From positions 1,936,605-1,978,244 of the forward strand of contig BFEA01000301.1 of assembly GCA_003427395.1 (NCBI GenBank): a stretch of DNA of 41,640 nucleotides. Reading direction: 5' to 3'. This document shows positions 1-9,204 of the stretch, piece after piece. The notes below the pieces were generated by a model, which saw only the letters and a list, made by a program, of their open reading frames with translations, had not been told where the DNA came from and searched no databases. This DNA comes from Chara braunii (Eukaryota > Streptophyta > Charophyceae > Charales > Characeae). Both the position numbers and the translations under genes were made by a program. Within the stretch, counting starts at the first letter, position 1, and each line of letters begins with the position of its first letter.

Positions 1-1823
1 GCTCCCCTTGGCCCAAATTTGATCCTTTCACTTCAATTTTGAATGTTTTTGGTGTATCTGGCCCGATCCTTGGGCCAAATACGTAGTTTTGTCTTTTTCC
101 TCTCTTTGTTTTCCCTCCATTTTGCTGCCAACTCATTCCGGAGTTAGCCGTTTTGTGTCAGCCCACAAAAACGGTTAGATCTCCTCCTCCGCAAGATCAG
201 TTTTCAGATCAAAGACCCAAAAATGAGCCGGCCAACTCACATCATAATTTTTCTTTATTTTTTTCTTAAATTCAGATATTGGAGAGATAATGCCCTCAGG
301 ACCTTATCTCTGCAATCCGGACTTTCCTCCTAGGATCTAGGAGGGATGAGGTCATCATTGAGACCTGCCAGTCCCTACCGCTGCAGTCCCAACCTGGCGA
401 CACTTTTTCCTCCACCCATTCCTCCTCCTTTGTCCCATTCTTCCCCCCTTTTCTTCCCTTTTTCCCTCCCACCTCTTTTATTTGCTGTTGGGACAAGTGT
501 CCAACAACTATTTTTCCTCTTTCTGGCTGTTGGACCTTTCTCAAGGCTTGATTTTTCAGCCGGCATATGGCCGTTATACCTCAGACTGCAGTAGTGGCAC
601 CCCCAAAGTCCAAGGACGTTCCTTTTTGTTGTTGCCGCCTCTAGTTTGAGACCCTCTTGCTCCGATTTTCTTCGGCCAGTCTTTTCTCCACGTGGAGCCC
701 TCGGAACTTCGTTTTTCTTAGCCCGGCTGGTCCAGGATAACCCGGACTGCTGGCCGGCCCCCTTCATTACCACTATTCCCTCCTCTTTTTCCCCTCGGCA
801 CCCCCTGTCGGCGCTTGCCGCGGTGGTACTTATCATTTTCATCCGGACCCCTGGCCCGGGCAGTCCCGTCCACCTGATATTATGTTGTTTTTGTTGTCAT
901 CATACCCGATCCAGGTTCCCCTTGGGTCATCCCAGGTACCCTCCGTCTTTCCCGTGTCACGCCCGCCTCTTCCATTCCGTCGACAATTCCTGTCGGCGTC
1001 CGACTTCTCCCTATCCTCCTATTACTCTTAGTTCATACCGTTCCTCTGGCGTCATCCGGGGCGACGACCCGTTTTTCATTGGGTCATCATGCGTCCCCAT
1101 CGTTCAGTCGCCAGTTATTCCGTCGACGGTGCCCGACACTCAGTCCCGCTGGTGGCTTCCGACACCCAGTCCCGTTGGCGGCTCCCAACACTTTGCCCCA
1201 TCGGTACCTGTCCCGCCGGTGGTTCCGCTGGTACCGCAATTTTCGCCTGGTCGCCGACGGTCCCCATCACTAGTCCCGTGCTGGTACCACATTTCTGCCT
1301 GGTCCCACATGGTCCCCGGCACTCCCGCCTCACCTGTACCACGTCTTTCCTTGGTGCTCCTGACGTCCTTCCACCATACGGCGATCTCCGCCCCCCGTTC
1401 CTGTTGCGTCCTGCACGCTGTTCCGTTCCGGGTGCCGGCTCCCTTCCAACTGGCGGCCTCCTTGGCCCTCTTTCCGCCATGTCACGTCAGCGCCTCGCGC
1501 CCCGCCCCGTCCCTTCCTACTTCCTTCCTTCCCTTGCTGCGCACCTCCTATGCTACTACCGACTTTCCGGCGGCCCTTCTCCGTCCTTGGGGAAAGACCG
1601 CCCCTGCTATTCTCTCACAGTCCTTTGTCGTTTCCTTCTTAGACAGTTCCTTTCTAGTTAGGCGGCCCTGACAACTCTGGGCAGCCTCTAGCTTCCTACT
1701 GTCTGTACCCGCGCTTCCGATCTCTCCAGTATTCCTGCCTTCGGTTTTCTCCGCCGTGCACAAATTGGTCATATACAGTCTCTTGAGTGACGGAAAACCA
1801 TTCGGGACTCACCAGTCCCGACA
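1..1823 (-). repeat. 3' LTR of the giant retrotransposon (truncated by window edge)
   Basis: It aligns along its whole length with 23573-25290. It ends at 1823 with ACA, read TGTCGGG on the minus strand, and is followed by a polypurine tract. Relative to the other copy it carries about 97 extra bases near 691-787, between two TTTTCTCC/TTTTCCCC-like stretches, so a deletion in the other copy is likely. A 7-bp inverted repeat CGGGACT-CACC-AGTCCCG lies at its terminus (1803-1820). A second hairpin, CCGTTTTGTG paired with CACAAAAACGG, lies at 148-174; both recur in the other LTR. The long open frames seen here on both strands are GC-rich shadows of the LTR. The other end lies left of base 1, so the LTR is longer than 1.8 kb. 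Confidence 0.82.
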
Positions 1824-1836
1824 TATTCCCCCCACT
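1824..1836 (-). other. Polypurine tract (plus-strand primer site)
   Basis: On the minus strand this reads AGTGGGGGGAATA and is followed directly by the LTR start TGTCGGG. Position and composition match the primer site for second-strand synthesis in LTR retroelements. Just upstream on the minus strand is a small hairpin, CGATG paired with CATCG around a 4-base loop (near 1842-1855). Confidence 0.7.
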
Positions 1837-3107
1837 CATTCGCGATGTCCTCATCGCGCGCCAATCCATGATCAGTAGGAATTTTGGAGTGATAGACAGA
1901 CAGGGAAGAGGAGTGGGGTGGGATAAGTAGTTAGTTTGTCAGGTTTTTTTTTTTTTTTTTTTTTTTTTGTCTTTCCCGCTCTTTTGTCGGGTCCTTCTTT
2001 AAATTTCCGCCCCTTGGGGCGGGGGAGGGTATGGAGGGGTCAAGTTTTTGTTTCGGGTTTCCTTTGGATTGCGTAACGTTCCCAAGCTCAATAATGTCTT
2101 AGTAACGAGTGTGTAACACTCTTTGTGCATCAACGTCCGTCTCTCAGCTGTATCTCTTTCTTACTGGAACTCCCAAATACCCAAGAGTTTCCCAACAACC
2201 TCCGGTATCGTTTCTCAAAAGAGAGGATGACGCGCCCATCACCCTCCCCCGGAATCGAGGTAAAGGGGGAATTTGGCGACGAATGTCACAAGGATCATTC
2301 GTCATGGCTTCCTCCAGGTGCGAGCTAGCAACACGTCAAGGAACTTAAGCAGCTTGATGTCTTTTTCCCTCATCAAGTTGGCTAGCATCGCCCCTTGGAG
2401 GGGTCTGACCACAGACATACCCTGCAGCTAGTTTTTCATTGTACGTTATTTCTCGCTCTCGATAATGTATTGAAGGCTGCATTCGTAATCTCAAATCTAT
2501 CTTCCCATTTCATTGAGAAAAACATTCTCGAGCAGAAATCATTTTGGTTTCGTCTTATTCATACTCTTAGGACATCCACACATTTTCAGTACAATTTTTC
2601 CTCTCCCCGAAGCTCAAGCATAGCCAAATTCTCATGCATTCTTCCCGGGTCATTCCTCCCGGCCTTTCTAAGGTCCTGCCAATTCCGCATGCATATCATC
2701 CTCTGTCCTTTCTTGCCCTTTATTTAATTGATTTTCCATGTGTAATGCTCGGTTCATCCCTTGTGCATTCTTTTCCAAACATCTTGTCGGACGTTTTTCT
2801 CATGCTCATGCAAGCTAATTACACAGCCATTTCCCCGCCTGCCAGTCCTTTTTTTTTTTTCAAGTCTATGCAGAGTTAATTATACCAGCCCTTTCCTTCC
2901 TGGTTGTCTTGCCAGGTCCTTCCTTTTTACTTGCTTAAGTCCTTTCTGTCCGGGGCATCTTGCCAGACCCTCCCTTTTCTCAGGCCCATGCAAAGCCAAT
3001 TACAAGTTTTTTTCTTTTCTGGGTGTCTTGCGAGACCTCTTTTTTCAGGCCTATGCAAAACCAATTACAAGTCTTTTTCCATGTGTATTCATTGGTAGAT
3101 GGCACAC

Positions 3108-3140
3108 CTTCCCCCCACTCAAAATGCGATGTCCCCATCG
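3108..3140 (-). other. Second polypurine-tract-like segment
   Basis: The plus strand reads TTCCCCCCACTCA followed by GCGATGTCCCCATCG. This matches the segment beside the 3' LTR (1826-1855) in both the C6 run and the CGATG/CATCG hairpin. On the minus strand it reads GAGTGGGGGGAAGG and is followed by TGTGCC. It may be an internal duplication of the primer site, or the end of an older LTR now unrecognisable. Confidence 0.4.
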
Positions 3141-4249
3141 GGCGACTGTTCCTCACTCGGATGCACGAGACCTTTGGTCCACCAACCGCAAGTCAAGGAC
3201 ACAAGCCCATTCGCTTCACAAAAGGAAGAGTGATCAGTTCCTCCGCAGCGGACGACACCTCATCCTTCTACTTGGTCCGACCTTTCTTCTCTTACGTGGC
3301 GAGCACCAATACTGAGGTTCCTCCCACATCTGGTAGGCAGGTCCAATCCAAGCCTCCCAGGGCCTCGTCTAGTCGTAAGAGCGTTCCTCGCGAATCGTCC
3401 CTCCTGAGTGGTGATTTTTTGAATTCCGGCCTCTCCCTTTCAAAAGAGTTGTGGCTCTCAATTAGTCCGTGAGTGCAGTTACGAAGACCTCGCAATTAGT
3501 CCCGAAGCGGTTGTAATGCTCCGGCAGGGCAGTGTCAATGCCCCATGGTGACCGCGGACTCCACCCGGTACTCCGCAAAGCCCCTCCCCTTGGACGGTGC
3601 CGCCCAACTTAGCGCGGGCGGCCGTGGTCCGACCCAAACGGCCATGGCACCCCTCTATGACATGGCGTGTGGTTGGAGAATGGCAAAATAGACTAGATGA
3701 GAATGACTCTCTCGCCCATTTGACTCTCTCGCCCTTTGACGTTTAGGCGTTCAACAGGAGGCGCAATTTGAACTCCCCGATTAGAGCTTATTGTCGGAGG
3801 TGGTTCCGGACATCCCGCACCGATCCAAGTGGTAGGTGCCTTAGTCCTTTAACCCTCATCCTCTCGAAGAGGAACAACTGCGCTGAGACTTTTTTCCTTA
3901 AAGGGATAGAGGTCTTAGGGTCGCGGTGCGTGCACCGGTATCCCCTTCTTGCTGAGGCCAAAGACTAGAAGAAAGGAGAAATTTCATTTCTATGCTCTTT
4001 CCAAGTCCATTTCAAGTTGCCTAGGGTCCCCTGTTTATGCAGTGCAATTTTCAATACTCAATCCAATTCCAATGCTCAGCCTCATTCCCATGCTCAATCT
4101 CAGTCCAGTGCTCAATGCAGTATCTCTTCAGGGCTGAGTCCAATATCTTTTCCAAACTCAGCTTTTCCAATGTCTGTTTTCCAATGCTCAGTTCTTCCAA
4201 TATCATGCATCTCAAGCAGTCATGCAAGGGGACCCCAGTACCAATTCCA

Positions 4250-4475
4250 AAGAATGACCCTTGTCAGGGGTCATTCCGAACAACCTGGTTAGGGTCGTTC
4301 TTTCCAATTCCAAGTCGAACAGTCTGGTTAGGGTCATTCTTATCCATTGCAATCGGACAGCTTGGTTAGGACCATCCTTATCCATTCCAATTGGATAGCC
4401 TGGTTAGGACCATCCTTGTTCGTTTCAATTGGACAGTCTGATTAGGGTCATCCTTGTCCATTGCAATGTTAGCGC
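4250..4475. repeat. 38-bp tandem repeat
   Basis: The phrase TGGTTAGG (or TGATTAGG) recurs at 4286, 4325, 4363, 4401 and about 4439, a spacing of 38-39 bases. Between the phrases are variants of GTCATTCTTATCCATTGCAA. At least five units are visible. It lies within the retrotransposon 3' non-coding region. Confidence 0.65.
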
Positions 4476-5465
4476 CCGAGGGGGTGGGCCTCAAGGACAC
4501 GGATCTTATCTCGTCTCGGAGGTTAGAAGGCGACCATCTTCTTGGGTTTTTACACATGCTTCTTTTTCTTCCTCATAGCATTTGTCATCCTTATTTCCAT
4601 TCATACATCGACTTAGCGTCTAGTACTCGAGTTGAGGGTTGCAACCTCAAGCAGCACTAGCCCGCCCGGACGTTCAACCATTGCAAAGGGTGTGTGTCCT
4701 CATTGTTTTCTCTTTCTCTGGCTCTCATGTGTCTTGCTGTTTCTGGACAGATGAGGGACTTATTGGATTAGGCTCCTAGGGAAGAGTGTCCTTCATGCCT
4801 CTTTACCCATAGGTCCCCTAACCTCTCACAAGGACTTGTGCAAAGACTCATTCAATCATGGACACATGGTTCAAAAAAAAAAGAGTTTTTGCCATCAGCT
4901 GTTTTTCTCAATCCCAATAGTTCTCATGCTCTTGCCCACTCTCGGAGTCAATCATCCCTGATCCCCTTTTCTTACTACCCAAAAAAAGTTCACATTTCCC
5001 CAAAGAAGCGAATACTTACTACCCAAAAAAAGTTCACATTTCCCGAAAGAAGCGAATACTCATACAAAGTAACATACGGCTCCTTACTAGTTTCCTCAAT
5101 CCAAAAAAATAGTTTCATCGCGGTCCTAAAAAAAACAAGAAGACAGAGTTTGAATGCAAAGGTCACATTACAGACTCGTCTCATCTAAGTCCTTCTGTTT
5201 TTCCCTTACTTTCTCTTAGCCATCCCAACCATCCACAGTTCTATTAAGTGCAAAAAAGGCTCTCGTGCCCATTCCCAAAGAAGCAACGACTTATATGAAG
5301 TAGCATTCGTTACCCAGTCCTTAGCCGCTTCGAGCTTAGCAGTTGTCTCATCATAGTTTATTCAGAAAGAAGTTCAAATGCGCCAAGGAAAGATGGCAGT
5401 TCTTGCTGCCCGGGTACCAACCCTTCCCTAATCTCAAACTAACCCCCAATGTGCCTGCTATTCTT

Positions 5466-6128
5466 TTAATGTCCGGGTGGCCTGCGTCGAGCCTCCCTTC
5501 TTGCATGGTCCTCCATCTCTTGCTCCATTAGCCTCTTTATCGTCTGTAGATGAAGAAGCGTTTCTTCTTAAAAGAAGGTTGTTGGGGATGTGTTTTCTTC
5601 CCTGCTCAACTTTTCCTTGCCCTTCCTTGCCCATTGATAACGCAAAATACTGGACCATTGATCGAACCAATCGCTGAAAGTTGGCCCGAATTCTCTTTTC
5701 CATGGGTTCTTTTTTTCCCCCGGGTCCTCCTCTCTTCCTCGATCTTCTCTTGTGGGCGTTGTCACTTCGTCCTCTTCTTCCCCGCTACTGAGGTCTATGA
5801 CCTCAATGGACTCCCCCTCCTCCAACCTTGGCCTTTTCCTCGGGTTCCTTTCTTCCTCCTTGCTGGTATCGCTTTCAGAGGGGAGGACTATTGGCTCCCT
5901 CTTCCTTGGTGGTGAAGGTCCCCTAGTGCCTTGCTATCTCCCCCCCCTATTCACAACCAGGTTGTGATCAAACCCCACATACAATTTCCTTTTCCTGGAG
6001 CTCGATTCTCCAGCCCGCCTCGACGACTGTCCCTCAGTAGGCCTATTGATGGTGTTGTTGTCGTTTTCATTTCCAAACTCCATTTTTGTCGTTTGCTGTT
6101 TGCTCCTTGCGTGGTCCTGTTCATGCAT
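5466..6128 (-). pseudogene. Post-pol accessory ORF: charged protein with NLS-like and SIM-like motifs
   Basis: One minus-strand frame runs from an ATG at 6128-6126 to a TAA at 5468-5466, 220 codons, broken by in-frame stops at 5936-5934 (TAG, codon 65) and 5570-5568 (TAA, codon 187). Both stops could come from glutamine codons by a single C-to-T change. The predicted product is low in hydrophobic residues and probably largely disordered. It has a basic cluster RKRK (45-48), a second cluster RKRPR (97-101), and then VIDLS (110-114) followed by SGEEEDE. The last pattern is the classic hydrophobic-plus-acidic SUMO-interacting motif, and the basic clusters resemble nuclear localisation signals. 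The C-terminal part after codon 187 is Glu/Arg/Leu-rich and could form a coiled coil. It follows integrase, the position of accessory or env-like genes. Function is unknown; a nuclear, chromatin-linked role is inference. Confidence 0.5.
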
Positions 6129-6606
6129 ATCAATCACCGCAACCCCTCATACACACGCATTTCCTTCCACTCCCATTAACAGCTTTGGAGGCTTCCCTAG
6201 AACTCTTGCTTGCCCCCATATAGTTGGTAATCCCATTATCCCTTAGAACCCTCGACACATTGTCCCAACACATAGGTGCCCCATGTAGGCAGTCCACCAC
6301 ATCACCCCACAAAAACTATGGTACATTGTCCCAGCATATAAATACCTCGTGTGGACAGTCCCCACCGTTACCCTACAAAAACTATAATACAATGTCTCGT
6401 ACTCCCAAGCCCAGTCACAATCATCCCAGGCAGTCTCCCCACGTTCCACAAAAGCAAGACACATAAACGAACAATCCCTGTGGTCATGATCACTTCCACA
6501 GGGAGGCGATCCAGAACTTATAACCAGCTGCCTGCCTTTCAGGTTGTCAACTCCCCAGTTTCCCTGTCCTGAGCCTCTTGTAGCCACTGTTCCACCGGAT
6601 CCCTGC

Positions 6607-7520
6607 TCAAGAATCTGAACAGTCTCTGTCCCGGAAATGACCTCTTATGCTAGTACCATCAAGATCCTCAAGTTCAAATGTGTTCAGTCCCACCCGCTTA
6701 GCGATCCTGTAAGGCCCTTTGAATCTCCTCGCCAGCTGCCGGACCATGTGCTTTCAAGAGCCGAATTCCTAACTAGCACCTTTTCCCCAACCTGGAGTGG
6801 CTCCTTCCGAATGTTCTTGACCTGGTCCCATCTTGCTTTATCCCTCATTCGGCTATCTGTCACACGATTAACCACTTCATCCAGTGCCTCCTCATTTTTG
6901 GCGACCTACTGACATCATGCGGTGATTAACTCTTCCGTGGTCAAGTGTGGATCGTCATCTAGCCTGTTCCAGGTAGGAACCAACGCTTCTACCGAAAAAT
7001 CAATCTCCCTTCCATACCAGAGCTCTACTGGAATGCATCTCGTCGTTCTCTTTGGTGTCATGTTCTCAGAGAAGACTGCCTGCTTAAGGTACCGTGGCCA
7101 GTTCCCCAAGTTGTCTGCCGCAAGCTTAGCGATTGTGTTTTTCAAGGTTCGGTGCCCCCTTTCTACTGGTGCATTTGCCTCAGGGTGGTAGGGCTCAGTG
7201 ATCTTGATTGGTACGCACAGTGTCTTAAGCCTGTTCAATACCTCCTGGTTAACGAATTTTATCCCATTGTCTGCTATAAACCTACGCACGAAGGGGTGTC
7301 TTAGGTAGAAGTCCTCCACCCAATTGGCCACTGCTTTCCCCGTCTTCCTCTTGAGAGTTACGGCCTCTACGTAGCCACTGAGATTATCTCTTGCATCCAA
7401 GATGTATCTAAACCCATCCGTCGATACGGGCATAACCGCAAGATTGAGGTGAACAAGGTGCCTTGGTCCCAGTACCCGAGTGGGCCTAAGGGGCTCGTAA
7501 ACCCCTACAGAGCTCCTCTC
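6607..7520 (-). pseudogene. pol: Integrase core and C-terminal GPY domain (decayed)
   Basis: Integrase inserts the cDNA into the host genome. The core shows DNG (Asp at 7271-7269) and, after 35 residues, the Glu of PVERGH, giving the DD35E spacing. The first catalytic Asp is expected in the phrase VH-L-D-LAVMP, but the codon at 7445-7443 is AAT (Asn), so catalysis should be lost. Stops follow at 6917-6915 (TGA) and 6908-6906 (TAG). The same frame then continues to NSALE, where a 1-2 nt shift near 6745-6752 moves the reading to RRFKGPYRIAKRVG, the GPY/F module, ending at TGA 6609-6607. No chromodomain is visible. The frame is continuous with the zinc-binding part upstream except for the TAA at 7523-7521. 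Confidence 0.85.
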
Positions 7521-9204
7521 TTAACATGTCAGACACATCTCACAGTACGTTGCGACCATGCTCGCCATTCTTGGCCAGAAATACAGGGGCACGATCTTTG
7601 CAAGTGTCCCCTTTGACGACCGGTGACCTCCAGCTAGCCCATCATGCATTGCTTGAATTACGTCCAACTGCCTAGACCTCTCACAAACGACACGCCTAGG
7701 CATCATACCTTCCTCTTTCTTAAATAGGTGACCATTTTTTAAGACGTATTTCTCATCTTCCTCCCTTGCCTTGGAGCTGACTTCCGTGGGCTGTTTGTTA
7801 CCTACAAGCAGCAGACCGATTTCTCTAAAGACGCCCTCATACATCTGTATGAGGAAGAACTCTCGTTCCTTTCGATCCGTATCTTGCTCTTCCCGAGTCA
7901 GGTTGACTAGGTACTGACATTCCTTCTGTGCCCAGGTTTCGGTCAACGTCATCACGGCGTCCCGTCCCACTTCTACGGCCATTGCCATCAGTTCCTCTCT
8001 GGCCCCTACTTCTGCTTCCCACGAGTCCTTTTCCTCTTTGCACCTGACTGTGGTGACTGATCCTTCCCTAAGTTCTGCGACTACTGCAGGCGTGCCCTTT
8101 TCCAAGGTCTGAATCAACAACTGACCTGTTGTAAGCGCTGAGTCTGCCATTTCGTTATCTACAACAAGGGTCCCCCTTTCGTATTCTAGGAAGGCGTCAA
8201 TTGGTTCCGCGTCCTCTACTCCCTCTGGCGTGATACATACTCTGCTCAGCCCATCTGCCCTGTTTCGAAGCCCCACAATTCGCTCGACCTTATAGTCAAA
8301 TTGCCATATGAAGCCTATCCATCTGCCGACGGTCGGATCTATAGGTTTGTAATTCTTTAGAGCCCCGGCGACGTTGGTGGGATCGATCCTTAGGATAAAT
8401 CGCCTTCCAAACAGGTATGCCTGGAAGGTCTTAAGGCAATGCAGGATCGCTAAGACCTCCTTCTTGAACTGTGAGTACCGCCGTTCCGCCGAATTCAGGG
8501 TCCTACTTTCAAATCTGATTGGTCTTTCCTTGCCTTCCTCGCTTTTCTGTATCAATACGCCCCCTACTGCCATTGGGCCGCCATCTGTCTCTAGGATGAA
8601 GGGCCGTCCTACTTCGTCATTGAAGTAGGGTGCTGCTAAGATAACCTGATCGGACGACAGGATATCTTTGAGGGTCTGTGTTGCCGCTTCCCTATCCTCG
8701 GTCCACTCCATAGTACCCCCTTCCCTGATTATTGCACGGATTGGTTCAACTATCTTGGCAAATCCTTTGATGAAGATCCTCCAGAATCCGACCACCCCTA
8801 GGAAGGCTCGTACTTCCGTCGTGGTGCGCAGGGGTGTTGGCCATTGGGAGATCTTATCAGTCTTTGCTGGGTCAGGTTTCCTCCCATAGGCCCCAAAGCG
8901 AAACCCTAGTATGGTTACTTCCGGGACGGCCAGGATGCTCTTGGGTCCGCTTGCAGTAATATTGTAAAGTAAGAATCGCTGGAGCAAGTTCTTAATATCC
9001 TGCAAGTGGTCCCAAACAAACTTCCGTATGCCCGGTTGGACCTCCGCCTCGTCCTTGGACCTTGCGCCTTTTACGGGGTTATCATCTATATAAGGTTCAC
9101 ACTTTTCCGGAAACATATCCCCTGCGACGGCGAGCATCCTCCTCTGCGCCTCTGCTACCGCATTTGTGAATCCCATAGGGGTCACTTGCATCTGCAACTG
9201 CCCC
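7521..9204 (-). pseudogene. pol: Reverse transcriptase C-terminal half, RNase H and integrase zinc domain
   Basis: This is an uninterrupted 561-codon stretch downstream of the nested insertion. The residues MGFTNA (motif B) open the RT part, followed by the catalytic YIDD at residues 39-42 and the FLG-VGFWRIFIKGFA connection typical of Ty3/gypsy. RNase H follows with Asp208 (ETDGG), Glu250 (FKKEV), Asp275 and the RADGLSR end motif near 317. After a spacer of about 190 residues comes the integrase zinc domain, with His residues in MHDGLAGGH and Cys residues in YCEMC. The stretch ends at TAA 7523-7521, where CxxCQ is usual, so CAA-to-TAA is likely. The catalytic residues visible here are intact. 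It is non-functional because the RT is split at 9205-11470. Confidence 0.92.

Larger units (their letters stand above)
1837..5465. other. Non-coding 3' region of the retrotransposon
   Basis: Between the post-pol ORF and the polypurine tract I see no convincing coding sequence. The stretch holds a run of 25 T at 1944-1968 (A on the sense strand), a second polypurine-like tract near 3108-3140, loosely repeated CTTGCCAGACC / CATGCAAAGCCAATTACAAG segments at about 2800-3085, CAATGCTCA-type low-complexity sequence at about 4040-4210, a 38-bp tandem array at about 4250-4475, and a direct duplication ACCCAAAAAAAGTTCACATT at about 4977-5060. Tandem repeats between pol and the 3' LTR are typical of very large gypsy elements. 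Confidence 0.5.

Noticed and set aside
646-1671. 341-codon plus-strand open frame in the left LTR, with a similar one at 24222-25109
   Set aside because: Pro/Ser/Arg-rich frame in GC-rich LTR DNA, antisense to the element, with other open frames over the same bases on both strands; similarity between copies simply reflects the LTR repeat.
6243-6587. 114-codon minus-strand frame between integrase and the post-pol ORF
   Set aside because: Overlaps the true integrase C-terminus exit, contains short internal DNA repeats and shows no recognisable domain; stops separate it from the post-pol ORF.
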